A stretch of 64,000 bases of DNA from Desulfomonilaceae bacterium (GTDB lineage Bacteria; Desulfobacterota; Desulfomonilia; Desulfomonilales; Desulfomonilaceae), in NCBI GenBank assembly GCA_041662605.1, contig JBAZSD010000022.1, forward strand, positions 1 through 64,000, given 5' to 3'. Both the position numbers and the translations under genes were made by a program. The notes under the pieces were generated by a model that worked only from the letters and a program-made list of their open reading frames with translations, searched no databases and had not been told where the DNA came from. Numbering within the stretch: the first letter of the stretch is position 1; every line of letters starts with the position of its first letter. Positions 1 to 9,046 of this stretch are shown piece after piece.

Positions 1-429
1 ATATACCTCAGAACCGCTGTGCTACGCAAGAGATAAACGCTGTTAAATATCATAATATCAGGATGTTGTGCCAATTAAGGTCTCTATAAATTGGGGTCGG
101 TCACGTTAAGTCCGACAGACTCCTAGATTATCGAGTTGTCCAACATCTTATAGGCGTATAAAAAGGTCTAAACAATTCTTATAAAAACATTGTTATCTGA
201 ATCTAACGCCCAACCTTCTCAAAATTTCATTCCTTAGCCCTATAAGCCTCGAGGAGATTTACCACCACAAGGCGGCCGCGTGTATAAGACCTATTCAGAC
301 TGTGTTGGGCCGTTGACGTGGACCCGTTGGTTCGTTAGTTGATCGGCGGAAATAGATGATAATGAATCGATTATTCCACGTTTAGCATCTTATCGACCGA
401 GAGGGCGAACTCTTGGCCACGAATGATTT
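1..429. other. Non-coding stretch, nothing recognised
   Basis: No reading frame here resembles a protein family I recognise, and no RNA gene or clear repeat is visible. The stretch precedes a broken hydrolase gene, so it may be eroded sequence rather than a functional intergenic region; that is inference. Confidence 0.5.
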
Positions 430-441
430 ATGGAGGCAAAC

Positions 442-804
442 ATGAGGAAAGCGGTTCAATTGCTCAGCGTTTTTTTGTTTCCTGCAATCGCATTTGCGGG
501 ACTTCAGACACAACCGGTAGCGTACAAGGACGTTGGCGTAGAGCTTGAAGGATACCTGGCATTCAAAAAAGATGTCTCGGGGCAGCAACCAGGAGTGTTG
601 GTCGTGCCCGACTGGATGGGCGTAAGAAAACCGTACAAGGCTATCGCCGACAGACTTGCACAAATGGGTTACATCGCTGTCGTTGCGGATATTTATGGCA
701 AGGGAGTTCGACCTTCAAATAGCCAGGACGCGTCAGCCGAAGCACAGAAATACAAATCGGACCGAAAACTCCTTCGCCAAAGGGTTCTTGCTGTTTTAGA
801 ATGA
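442..804 (+). pseudogene. Dienelactone hydrolase family, 3'-truncated
   Basis: The product begins with a signal peptide (MKRAVQL-like start, hydrophobic run, cut near AFA) and matches the N-terminal half of the dienelactone hydrolase (alpha/beta hydrolase) family, including the segment PGVLVVPDWMG and the following helix and strand DRLAQMGYIAVVADIYGKG. Translation stops after about 120 residues. Family members are usually 230-260 residues, and the nucleophile Cys/Ser motif, Asp and His lie in the missing half. The ATG at 442 is preferred over the ATG at 430 because GGAGG (432-436) sits 5 nt upstream of it. The convergent neighbour ends 42 bp later, so the tail was probably lost by deletion. 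No activity is expected. Confidence 0.75.
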
Positions 805-845
805 AACTGACAGCTACGATAACCTATGCCGGTTTGACCCGTTGG

Positions 846-1310
846 TTACGCCTTAGCTTGTTCGGCCACCCCACCGTCTATTATTTCAACCACCATGCGT
901 GCCGCTGCGCCAGTGAACTCCCTACATTTGTTGGCCATTCCAGATTCTTTCCATCTTTCGCGGCCCATCGCTTCGTTGAAATCGCAACCAGTTAGGTCAA
1001 AGCAGTTGCTTGAGCCATATTGATTCTCAAAGGTGGTGAGCAATTCCCGCACTTTCAGGTATGTGTCATCAGGGGGCATGTCTGCGCTGGTCCTCCCAAA
1101 TATCATTCCCAACGCCATGACGCCTCCAGTGACTGCGCCACACATTCCTTTGGAGCGTGATATCCCGCCACAAAAACCAGTCGATATTTTGGGGATAAGC
1201 GGAGAATGAGTTGCCGCGTGCTCGGCGACAGCCTGCAAGACACTTTCCGCACAATAGAAACCGGAATCGAAAAGCTGTTTCGCTCGTTTTTCAACCGCCA
1301 GGGAATTCAT
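846..1310 (-). CDS. C_GCAxxG_C_C family putative redox protein
   Basis: This 154-residue protein has the signature of the C_GCAxxG_C_C family: Cys20 in FYCAES, Cys47 in GFCGG, Cys57 in the core GMCGAVTGG, then Cys103, Cys109 and Cys129. The family is thought to be redox-active, perhaps binding a metal or forming disulfides, and is common in anaerobes; its substrate is unknown. No signal peptide is visible, so it is probably cytoplasmic. The ATG at 1310 has GGAG about 10 nt upstream. It stands alone, convergent with the broken hydrolase. The family call is firm; the biochemical role is not established. Confidence 0.85.
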   Translation of the reverse strand: MNSLAVEKRAKQLFDSGFYCAESVLQAVAEHAATHSPLIPKISTGFCGGISRSKGMCGAVTGGVMALGMIFGRTSADMPPDDTYLKVRELLTTFENQYGSSNCFDLTGCDFNEAMGRERWKESGMANKCREFTGAAARMVVEIIDGGVAEQAKA

Positions 1311-1726
1311 AGTCGTCTATCTCCGCACTTTGAGATTGTTTGTTGGATCCATCTACCAAAGAGTAATCGATAGTAACCCGTTTTGACAAGAAGGAGCCCA
1401 TGCTAAAAATATGTATTGCAACAAAAGCGCATATCTTTCCGGTTACGAGCCTTTTATGGTCTCGCTCGGAACAAGTGAGCGCAACTATCACTGCAGCGGG
1501 ACACTCCAGGACAAGTATATCTTTTCACCCCCCACCTTAATCTGTCTGAAAATCATCTGTATGAGAACTGGTTGAATCAAGAAAAGGCCCTTGGGCCAGG
1601 AATTTGTGAATTTTTCAACAAACAACGACATTTTTAACACCCTTCCCAATCGTTGGTTTTTGATTTATCATCCCGCTATAAGTTAGACTTAAATTTCCGT
1701 TTCGATAAATAAAGGAATTGCCGCCA
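1311..1726. other. Intergenic region, 0.4 kb
   Basis: The region separates the divergent C_GCAxxG_C_C gene and the diguanylate cyclase gene and should hold both promoters, though I cannot point to a convincing one. A 47-codon plus-strand frame from ATG 1400 has AAGGAG only 3 nt upstream and no recognisable product, so I do not call it a gene. Confidence 0.4.
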
Positions 1727-2644
1727 GTGAGAATTCTATTGGCTGAAGACGATCCGATAACCCGTCGAATTCTGGAGGCGCAACTCAAGAATTGGGGAAA
1801 CGAACTTGTAGTATGTTCGGATGGGGCGCAGGCATGGAAAGAGCTGAATTCCGAAAACGCGCCAAAGTTGGCGGTTCTGGACTGGATGATGCCGGAAATG
1901 GATGGCCTCACCGTGAGCAGGGAGATACGGAAACTAGATTCTAGACCTTATACATATATCATATTGCTTACAGCCAAGAGCCGAAAAGAGGACATCGTTG
2001 AAGGGCTGGAAGCCGGAGCTGATGACTATATTACCAAACCTTTTGATCCACAGGAACTACGCGTCCGAATCAGGGCGGCCACCAGAATCATCCAGCTCCA
2101 GGAAGATTTGATGGAGGCATTAAAAGCATCGGAATTTCAGGCTACCCATGACTCTCTGACGGGCCTGTGGAATAGATACGCAATACTCGGAATTCTGGAC
2201 AGAGAGCTGGAGCGATCTCACAGGCAAAGCTCCCCTCTTGCAGTAGTCATGTCAGACATTGATCATTTTAAAAGCATTAATGACACCTACGGCCATCTGG
2301 CCGGCGACGAGGCTCTGCGCCAGACCGCCGGTAGAATAACTTCCGGGCTCAGGCCCTATGACGCAGTCGGCAGATACGGCGGAGAGGAATTCCTTGTGGT
2401 CATGCCGGGATGCGATACCGGGGACGCCGCGATTGTCGCCGAACGTTTGAGGACGTTGTTTGATGAAAACCCGATCGTGAGCGCAGAAGGAACCCTTCAC
2501 GTGCGCCTTAGTTCCGGCGTAGTTGTGATCAAGGGAGAGAATCGTCCAAACACGGCGGACTCAGTGGTCAGAGCTGCGGACGATGCGCTTTATAGGGCGA
2601 AGAATCTTGGACGTAATCGGGTAGAATTTAGCGGAGAATTTTAA
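1727..2644 (+). CDS. Response regulator with GGDEF (diguanylate cyclase)
   Basis: A receiver domain (residues 1-118, phospho-acceptor Asp52 in VLDWMMPEMDG, Lys in TKPFD) is joined by a short helix to a GGDEF domain (about 135-305). The active site reads GGEEF (residues 218-222), and an intact inhibitory I-site RPYD lies exactly five residues before it, so the enzyme should make cyclic di-GMP from two GTP and be product-inhibited. The layout is PleD/WspR-like with one receiver. The start is uncertain: GTG 1727 has AAGGA at 1712-1716 with good spacing, whereas the TTG at 1718 is too close to it. No partner kinase is adjacent; the kinase array 29 kb away is a possible source of phosphate, which is inference. 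Confidence 0.9.
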   Translation: MRILLAEDDPITRRILEAQLKNWGNELVVCSDGAQAWKELNSENAPKLAVLDWMMPEMDGLTVSREIRKLDSRPYTYIILLTAKSRKEDIVEGLEAGADDYITKPFDPQELRVRIRAATRIIQLQEDLMEALKASEFQATHDSLTGLWNRYAILGILDRELERSHRQSSPLAVVMSDIDHFKSINDTYGHLAGDEALRQTAGRITSGLRPYDAVGRYGGEEFLVVMPGCDTGDAAIVAERLRTLFDENPIVSAEGTLHVRLSSGVVVIKGENRPNTADSVVRAADDALYRAKNLGRNRVEFSGEF

Positions 2645-2732
2645 GATTAGGTTTCTAAGAAAGACTGGGCATACCCCTGACTGCGCCTGAACCGGTCTCG
2701 ATTGCGACAATTCCTTATGATCGATGAATCGT

Positions 2733-3503
2733 TTAAAGGCTGTCCAGGAAGTTCTGCGTAGCCGCGTTGAACTCTTCAGGTTTTTCCATCATCGCCAGAT
2801 GTCCTGCGTTGGGAATATTCACCAAGGTTGATCCAGGGATGTTGTCATTCAGAAATTTCGAATACTTGACCGGGGTAAGAAAATCTTCCGCGCCGACCAG
2901 AATCAGTGTGGGGACGGAAATTTCATGAATCCGGTTAATAACGTCAAATTTGTCACATGCGCTCAAATCTCCATGAATAATGTAAGGATCGGCCTTTTGA
3001 TATTTTGCCTTCATTTCATTCCTAAGAGAATCCGTGGCTGACCTGGACAGGCAGAAGTCGGCCAAAGAGTTCAATGACAGGGCGGGTTCGTTTATCAATC
3101 CATCGAGCAGAGAAGGCAAAACCCGAAGACGGGCGCCGGCGCCTACTAATCCTAATGCCACCACCCAGGGTTTGCGCTCAAGACATATCCACTGCGAAAT
3201 AGCGCTCCCGAGCGAACACCCCATAAGCGCTACTCTTTGCAATCCCAGACCAAGAACGAACTTTGCAACCCAGTCGGCGTATATTGGAACCGATGATTCC
3301 CCAGGGCCTTCGGATTCGCCATGACCTGGAAGTTCAATGGCGATGACACCACCGGGAGCTTTTATTCCCTCGAGTTGCCATTGCCAGTCGCCCCTGTCTC
3401 CTCCACTGCCGTGTATAAGTAACAACACGGTTTTGGAAACATCGATCGTGTCAACATTGCATCCATATCCAATGTGTCGTCCTTCGATCATCAAGTCAGG
3501 CAT
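2733..3503 (-). CDS. Alpha/beta hydrolase
   Basis: A 256-residue alpha/beta-hydrolase-fold protein with an oxyanion HGSGG motif (residues 31-35), a GHGES loop, the nucleophile elbow GCSLGS (Ser97), an acid in GAEDFLTP (Asp207) and the catalytic His235 in AGHLAMME. The triad is complete and in the usual order. There is no signal peptide, so it is cytoplasmic. ATG 3503 is preceded by AAAGGGA at ideal spacing. It follows glgC by about 45 bp on the same strand and may be cotranscribed. The substrate cannot be predicted; esterase, lactonase or C-C hydrolase are all open. Confidence 0.85.
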   Translation of the reverse strand: MPDLMIEGRHIGYGCNVDTIDVSKTVLLLIHGSGGDRGDWQWQLEGIKAPGGVIAIELPGHGESEGPGESSVPIYADWVAKFVLGLGLQRVALMGCSLGSAISQWICLERKPWVVALGLVGAGARLRVLPSLLDGLINEPALSLNSLADFCLSRSATDSLRNEMKAKYQKADPYIIHGDLSACDKFDVINRIHEISVPTLILVGAEDFLTPVKYSKFLNDNIPGSTLVNIPNAGHLAMMEKPEEFNAATQNFLDSL

Positions 3504-3548
3504 ATTATCCCTTTCCGAAACGAACCAAATTGAAAAGAATTTATCGTA

Positions 3549-4793
3549 TTAATCCAGACTGATACCCTTCGGAACTACAACAACTCCGCCAGGTGAGATG
3601 GTAAACCGTTTCTTGTCTTCGTCAGGATCGTAGCCCACAATTGCGCCATCAGGAATATTTACGTCATGGTCTATGATTGCTTTTTTAATCCTGGCGTCCT
3701 TTCCAATCCGGCATTTGTCAAGAAGCACTGAGTCTTCAATCACGCTACCTTCACCCACAACAACTCCGTGAGAAAGCACTGATTGGACTATTCGCGCCCC
3801 GGAAACCAAGCTTCCACCCGAAATTATGCAATTTACGGTTTCCACTCCAGCAGGCCTGGATGGCTCAGAAAAGTGTGAGGCCATAATCTTTGCTGGTGGG
3901 ACTTGTTCCTGGTAGGTCCTGATCGGCCACTCCTGATCATAAAGGTTGAACGATGGAGTTGCTGAACACAGGTCAATATTGGCCTGCCAATAAGCGTCCA
4001 CAGTTCCAATATCTCTCCAGTAAGCGCTTGATTCGTTGTTAACTTCTTTGAAACTATGAACATAAACTTTATTCGTGTCTATCATTTTGCGCACGATGTC
4101 TTTACCAAAGTCGTATGAGGAGTTCGAGTTTTTGGCGTCATCTATAACGTTTTTGACCAGGGCTTTCGTGTCAAAGATATAGACCCCCATGGACACAAAT
4201 GATTTATCGGGTTTTCCCGGAACATGCTTGGGATCTGACGGTTTTTCTTCCCAATCAACGATCCGATAGTCATCGTCACAGCCTATTACACCGAACGCTT
4301 TGGCTTCTTCTCTCGGCGCCTCGACACCAGCTACGGTAAGATCAGCCCCCTTTTCGATATGGAACGATAACATGTCGTTATAGTTCATTTTGTAAACATG
4401 ATCTCCGGACAAAATCAAAACTCTCTTGGGCCGCTCTCTTTGCAGGATGTGAATGTTTTGGTAGAGGCTGTCAGCGGTTCCGCGGTACCAACGGTCCACA
4501 TTTCTTTGCTGAGGTGGCACACACTCGATAAACTCTCCCAACTCGTGATTGAAAATGTTCCACCCCAGTCTGATGTGGCGATCCAGCGAAACCGATCGAT
4601 ACTGCGTCAAGACATAAATCCTTCGTATATCTGAATTGAGGCAGTTAGAAAGAGTAAAATCAACGATTCTGTAAATGCCGCCGAATCTAACCGAAGGTTT
4701 GGCTCTGGCTTTGGTCAAAGGATAAAGACGTTCGCCTTTTCCACCAGCCATGAGTATGCACAAAGTGCTTTTCATCTCGTTTCTCAGGTTCAT
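3549..4793 (-). CDS. glgC: Glucose-1-phosphate adenylyltransferase
   Basis: The product is ADP-glucose pyrophosphorylase, which makes ADP-glucose from glucose-1-phosphate and ATP for glycogen synthesis. Visible features are the N-terminal nucleotide-binding loop AGGKGERLYPLT, the KPSVRFGG segment, the GDHVYKMNY and WEEKPSDP motifs, an active-site YWRDIGTVD, and a C-terminal left-handed beta-helix of hexapeptide-like repeats from about residue 300. At 414 residues it is full length. The ATG at 4793 overlaps the stop of the upstream response regulator (ATGA), suggesting translational coupling; the ATG at 4775 gives a more typical N-terminus and is the alternative. Confidence 0.95.
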   Translation of the reverse strand: MNLRNEMKSTLCILMAGGKGERLYPLTKARAKPSVRFGGIYRIVDFTLSNCLNSDIRRIYVLTQYRSVSLDRHIRLGWNIFNHELGEFIECVPPQQRNVDRWYRGTADSLYQNIHILQRERPKRVLILSGDHVYKMNYNDMLSFHIEKGADLTVAGVEAPREEAKAFGVIGCDDDYRIVDWEEKPSDPKHVPGKPDKSFVSMGVYIFDTKALVKNVIDDAKNSNSSYDFGKDIVRKMIDTNKVYVHSFKEVNNESSAYWRDIGTVDAYWQANIDLCSATPSFNLYDQEWPIRTYQEQVPPAKIMASHFSEPSRPAGVETVNCIISGGSLVSGARIVQSVLSHGVVVGEGSVIEDSVLLDKCRIGKDARIKKAIIDHDVNIPDGAIVGYDPDEDKKRFTISPGGVVVVPKGISLD

Positions 4794-5143
4794 GCTCCGA
4801 GTAACCTTTTTATTTCTTTTTTGAGTCTGGACGTATCAGACGATTTCACAACATACGCGTCCGCTCCCCAAGTGGTGAAATCGTCCTTGTAATGACTGTA
4901 AGCGGTGTTGAGGATGACCGGAATCCCTTTGTCCATTCCGAGAAGTTTTTCTAACGTTTCAATCCCATCCATCCCGGGCATTTGTATATCTAACACGATT
5001 AAATCAGGCGGATTGCGATCCACCTCTTCCAGGGCTTCATTACCCGAATGAACAACTGAAACAGCGTAACCTTCTTCCTCCAGTTCCATCCTATACAACT
5101 CGCAAATGTGTTTTTCGTCATCAACGACAAGAATGCGTTTCAT
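4790..5143 (-). CDS. Single-domain response regulator
   Basis: A lone receiver domain of 117 residues (MKRILVVDDE start) with the acidic pair DD, phospho-acceptor Asp in LIVLDIQMPGMDG, a Thr in LNTAYSH and the Lys in VVKSSD. It has no output domain, so it probably signals by protein contact or passes phosphate on. I chose ATG 5143 because GAGG lies 7 nt upstream and the product then begins at the receiver fold; an upstream start would add 15 unlikely residues. Its stop overlaps the glgC start by 4 bp, which ties its expression to glycogen synthesis. The partner kinase is unknown. Confidence 0.88.
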   Translation of the reverse strand: MKRILVVDDEKHICELYRMELEEEGYAVSVVHSGNEALEEVDRNPPDLIVLDIQMPGMDGIETLEKLLGMDKGIPVILNTAYSHYKDDFTTWGADAYVVKSSDTSRLKKEIKRLLGA

Positions 5144-5266
5144 TTTGCGCCTCACGCTATAACTTGAGAACCCCTCTTTAAATAACATCTACTAAAGCGC
5201 CAAGCAATTCCAGGTTGTCAAAACTTTAATAAATTATGGAACCCGCGTCCAAAATTTTTCTGGTAT

Positions 5267-5947
5267 TCAGTTTTTACTTATCAGGATCTTTCCTACATCA
5301 TTTCTAATTTTTTCGGATAAATCCATCGATGCTTTGTCCAGCGCCTTCACTATGGACTCAGGCTTGGTATCCACGCTCGGAACCTCTACAGTGTAAAGTT
5401 TCTTGATTAGTTCACTATTGCCCGCTGACTGGTGTTCAAAATCTATTAACCTGACTTCAGCCTGAATCAGGCCGGCGCCTTTGCCGTTGTTGATCACTCC
5501 TTCAAATTTCTTCAATTGACCCTCCAGCCCATATCTATATGGAAGATTGCTGGTCTGATCAATGGCCTTTTCAAATAACCCGGAAGATTCCAGATCCCGG
5601 GTTATCAATTCGGTGATCATCTCGGAAGGATCCTGAACCCAGGCGTGGCTGCTAACACTCCTGGTATTGCCCTTTAGATTCAAAATTACGAGATATTGAC
5701 TATCAACCGATGAATCCATGAGAAGACGGTATACCATTATTGTTTCCGGAATCCGGTGTTCTCTGTTCGTTTTGGGGGCTGGATAATTTATTGCGTGAAA
5801 AACCACAGCGTCCGTGTTCCATAAGGCGCATCCGGAAAACGCTAGAATTGAGGCTGCGAACAGCAGGATTCTCAAATTTTTCCGAGCTGTTAAATATGAT
5901 GAATATGTTTGCAGACTATCCCTGAGTTCTGATCTATTCTGAACCAT
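5267..5947 (-). CDS. PqiC/ABC-auxiliary-type lipoprotein of the Mla operon
   Basis: The N-terminus carries a lipoprotein signal with a lipobox ending AFSGC, so the mature protein should be lipid-anchored. The remainder resembles the ABC transporter auxiliary component (PqiC/YmbA-like) lipoproteins: a domain of about 170 residues with the late helix ALDKASMDLSEKIRND. It lies 50-odd bp downstream of mlaD on the same strand, the usual place for this partner of MCE transport systems, where it would act at the outer membrane. The start is ambiguous: ATG 5947 is used here, and a TTG at 5989 would add 14 residues. The family assignment rests mainly on lipobox, size and context. Confidence 0.7.
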   Translation of the reverse strand: MVQNRSELRDSLQTYSSYLTARKNLRILLFAASILAFSGCALWNTDAVVFHAINYPAPKTNREHRIPETIMVYRLLMDSSVDSQYLVILNLKGNTRSVSSHAWVQDPSEMITELITRDLESSGLFEKAIDQTSNLPYRYGLEGQLKKFEGVINNGKGAGLIQAEVRLIDFEHQSAGNSELIKKLYTVEVPSVDTKPESIVKALDKASMDLSEKIRNDVGKILISKN

Positions 5948-6000
5948 GATTTGCGAGCCGGCCAAGCTGGAATAAAAAGAAGCGCCCAAACAGGATACTA

Positions 6001-6873
6001 TTATCTTCCGTCTCCCGCTTTCTCACCAGGCCCGAAGATTATACTGGATGGTTTGTTCTTTATCATCCGGGTAAAGTCGATCAAGTTGTCGGCGCTTCGA
6101 TCTAATTTTTGTGTCAACAAACTGATGTTGTTGTCTGTCCTTCGTATCATCCTGTCTGTGTTCCTTGCCGTTTCCGTGCTCACCTGAAGGAATTCATTGG
6201 TTTTCTCCATCATTTTGGACAGCGATTTTCCTAGTTGAGCTTTTGAAAGATCATCATTGATTTTCTTCGCGGCTTCTTTTATCTCGCGAATGGCGTCCGA
6301 GGCGTCGCTTCCAATTGTATCAACTTTCGAGTCGGAAAGTATTTTATCCAGCTTTACCGAAACTCTCAGCAAATGATTAGAAATTCTTTCAATATCAAGA
6401 GCTTTGAGTTTCTGGAACACATTTTCGAGGGCGGCTCCGATTTCTTTAATGTCTGAGGCGTAAGTCGGTATAACTCTGTATCGCGGTTTAAAGTCCAACT
6501 CTATGGGTTCCTTGTATTGATCGTGTTTGAATGAATCCATCTCCAAATATTTCAATCCGGTTAAACCCAGTAGATTAATTTTAACCCCAAGATCATCAGT
6601 AACCTTGAAATTTGGGTCGAGTCCCATTACGACCTCTACCAACCTTCCGTCAGGCGCCATCTTAATCTTTTGCACCCTGCCGACAGAAACCCCTCTGAAT
6701 TTCACGGGACTATCGGATTCAAGCCCCTGAACGCTCTCTGAAAAATACGCCACAACCGTTTGCGAATTTTCAAAATACCGGGAAGCGCCCAACCAGATTA
6801 AGATTGCCACAGTCAACAACAAACTCCCAATTAGAAAAAGACCGATTTTGAATTTCGTTGACTGCTTGTTCAT
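6001..6873 (-). CDS. mlaD: MlaD/MCE family substrate-binding protein
   Basis: One N-terminal membrane helix (residues about 9-28) is followed by an MCE domain (about 35-115) with the family segment SPVKFRGVSVGRV and the LTGLKYLEM strand, then a long helical region. This is the periplasmic lipid-carrying component of an Mla-type ABC system that moves phospholipids between inner and outer membranes. ATG 6873 has GGGAG 8 nt upstream. It lies between mlaF (155 bp gap) and the lipoprotein gene. At 290 residues it is longer than E. coli MlaD (about 180) because of the C-terminal helices, as in PqiB/LetB-like or plant TGD2-like members. Confidence 0.9.
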   Translation of the reverse strand: MNKQSTKFKIGLFLIGSLLLTVAILIWLGASRYFENSQTVVAYFSESVQGLESDSPVKFRGVSVGRVQKIKMAPDGRLVEVVMGLDPNFKVTDDLGVKINLLGLTGLKYLEMDSFKHDQYKEPIELDFKPRYRVIPTYASDIKEIGAALENVFQKLKALDIERISNHLLRVSVKLDKILSDSKVDTIGSDASDAIREIKEAAKKINDDLSKAQLGKSLSKMMEKTNEFLQVSTETARNTDRMIRRTDNNISLLTQKLDRSADNLIDFTRMIKNKPSSIIFGPGEKAGDGR

Positions 6874-7028
6874 ACTCTTTTCTCCCAGAAATCAAGACAG
6901 ATCCGTTATTCAGAAAGAAAGTCAATTCGTTTGGCTCAATGGCTAATTATCACACAATCAGTTCAGTTTCAGCATCATTGATGTGAAGTGTTATCGAAAG
7001 TTATTAATCGGTAGCGTTCCCGAAAAAA

Positions 7029-7823
7029 TTAATCATTTGCGCCCTTCTTTGATGAAATTTTGTCTTCAGCGACACGTCCCCTGAAGAAGTCTCTAATCCT
7101 GGGGTCTGATGCGCTGTTCCTCAGGTCCTCCGGAGACCCCTCCCCTATAACCGTCTTTTCTACCGGGTCGAGCAGGATGGCGCGATCAGCCACTCTAAAC
7201 GCGCTTCTGAGTTCATGGGTTACCAGCACAATCGTCGTGCCCATAGATGAATTTATGCTGAGGATCGTCTCGTCAAGTTCGGCGCTTGTCAAAGGGTCCA
7301 GCCCTGCGGAAGGCTCATCAAAAAAAAGAATTTCCGGATCCAGCGCCATGGCTCTAGCCAGGGCCGCCCTCTTTTGCATTCCTCCACTGAGTTCCGCTGG
7401 TGTTTTTTCGGCTGAATTCAGCAAGCCTACCAAATCCAGTTTGAGACGCACTATTTCCTCAATAACGTTTTTGGACAGAGAGGTGAATTGACGGAGCGGC
7501 AACGCAACATTTTCAGCCACTGTCATTGAAGTGAAAAGAGCCCCGGACTGAAACAGGACACCAAGTTTTCGCAATATTCCCAGGTGAGGTTGTTCATCTA
7601 TAGGATCCATCTTCTGAGCGCCGTAATAGACTTCTCCACTGATCGGTTTGAGCAAACCCACCATCGCTCGAAACAAGGTTGTCTTCCCGCATCCGGACCG
7701 GCCCATGACAGCAAAAATTTCTCCCCTGGCAATTTCCAGAGAAACATCTCGAATTACGATTTCCCCGAAGTAGCCTGCAGAAACATTTCGAACTGAGATT
7801 GCTGAAATCTTGCCTTGGGTCAA
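7029..7823 (-). CDS. mlaF: MlaF-type ABC transporter ATPase
   Basis: A single ABC ATPase domain with Walker A GRSGCGKTT, Q-loop LFQSG, the signature LSGGMQKRAALARA and Walker B ILFFDEPSAGLD, followed by the switch His in VLVTHEL. The variant signature LSGGM is characteristic of MlaF. It powers the MlaE permease at the inner membrane. The start is a TTG at 7823, chosen because AGGGG lies 5 nt upstream; a TTG at 7850 gives a longer frame but lacks a ribosome site. The gene follows mlaE by about 70 bp. Confidence 0.92.
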   Translation of the reverse strand: MTQGKISAISVRNVSAGYFGEIVIRDVSLEIARGEIFAVMGRSGCGKTTLFRAMVGLLKPISGEVYYGAQKMDPIDEQPHLGILRKLGVLFQSGALFTSMTVAENVALPLRQFTSLSKNVIEEIVRLKLDLVGLLNSAEKTPAELSGGMQKRAALARAMALDPEILFFDEPSAGLDPLTSAELDETILSINSSMGTTIVLVTHELRSAFRVADRAILLDPVEKTVIGEGSPEDLRNSASDPRIRDFFRGRVAEDKISSKKGAND

Positions 7824-7895
7824 TTCCACCCCTTTTTGAGTTTGCCGCAATACTTGTATGAGACCTATCGCGACCCCTAAAAGTTGCTTAAAAAA

Positions 7896-9038
7896 CTAAA
7901 TTACCCAGATGCGGGGGAAATAATAAAACAACACTGCAAAGATAGCGTTGGTTACAGTTAGCACAAATATGCACGTTACGACGGCTGAAGTCGTGGAAGA
8001 TCCCACACCTTCAGCGCCTCCTCTGACCTGAAATCCTCTCAGACAGCCTATCCCCGCGATCTCTATCCCAAAGACGCAACTCTTGACCAGTCCTTTCATC
8101 ACATCACTGACTTCAAGGACTTTTTTTACCTGGCTAAAATAGGTCGCTGGAGTGACATCCAGGGAAAACCCCGCTACCAAACAACCACCAATTATCCCGA
8201 TTATATCGGCCAGAATCGTCAGGCATGGGGCAGCAAGAGCTACAGCCAGAATTCTTGGGGCAACCAGATAAAAAATTGGATCTATCCCAAGAACCCGTAG
8301 AGCGTCTATCTCTTCAGAAACTTGCATGGACCCTATATGAGCGGCATATCCGGCGCCGGAACGTCCCGATATGATGAGACCGGTCATCAAAGGCCCCATT
8401 TCAAGACAAATTGATAAGCTCACCAGATCAGCCACGAAAATGTTGGCCCCGAATTTCCGGAGCTGGATGGCCGCTTGAAAAGCCAGGATAGCCCCCATCA
8501 GAAAGCTGAGGGTGACCACAATCGGCACTGCGTCAACACCGGCCTTTTCGAAGAGTTTTGTCAATCCGTCCCACCTTCTGGGCAAGGGTCTCTTCAACCC
8601 CGACCAGAAGGCTTCAACTATACTACCTACGAAGCTAACGATATCGTAAGCGTTGCTCCTGAGTTGGATCATTCCTTGACCTAACTGGCTCACCAGGTCA
8701 GACCCTTCTATTTCTCCCAGGATATCTCGATCGTTCTCACTTGCCGATGGATTGACGTCCAGATATCGCTTCGCGGCGGGTGGAACATTCGAAAAAATTA
8801 CCGTGTTGTGGAGTTTCGTGCAACGACGGACAAAGTTTCTCATTACCGCTATTCCGGCGCCATCCAGGTAATCCACTCCCCCAAGATCCAGCCTTATGTT
8901 TTTGAGGGGTTGCGACTCCAATATTTTCGAAAGCTCTTTATCAACGGCCACAGCGTCATCCACCGAGATGTTCCCTGTAATCTCGATAAACAGTTGATCA
9001 AAAGACTCTTGCTTGAACCGTATTTCAAACATGGACAT
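7896..9038 (-). CDS. mlaE: MlaE permease with fused N-terminal STAS domain
   Basis: Residues 1-110 form a STAS domain (MFEIRFKQ start, the strand-loop LDLGGVDYLDGAGI with the conserved D/S region), the role played by separate MlaB in E. coli. Residues about 130-380 are the MlaE/YrbE permease with several membrane helices and the conserved run GPLMTGLIISGRSGAGYAAHI. The fusion is known in other bacteria and would regulate the transporter through the ATPase. The start may be ATG 9038, used here, or a TTG at 9050 that overlaps the stop of the helicase gene; either way translation is probably coupled. Confidence 0.9.
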   Translation of the reverse strand: MSMFEIRFKQESFDQLFIEITGNISVDDAVAVDKELSKILESQPLKNIRLDLGGVDYLDGAGIAVMRNFVRRCTKLHNTVIFSNVPPAAKRYLDVNPSASENDRDILGEIEGSDLVSQLGQGMIQLRSNAYDIVSFVGSIVEAFWSGLKRPLPRRWDGLTKLFEKAGVDAVPIVVTLSFLMGAILAFQAAIQLRKFGANIFVADLVSLSICLEMGPLMTGLIISGRSGAGYAAHIGSMQVSEEIDALRVLGIDPIFYLVAPRILAVALAAPCLTILADIIGIIGGCLVAGFSLDVTPATYFSQVKKVLEVSDVMKGLVKSCVFGIEIAGIGCLRGFQVRGGAEGVGSSTTSAVVTCIFVLTVTNAIFAVLFYYFPRIWVI

Positions 9039-9046
9039 CACATTGG

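Noticed and set aside
1400..1543. 47-codon frame with AAGGAG just before the ATG
   Set aside because: Spacing to the start is too short, the product has no recognisable pattern and the region is probably a promoter region.
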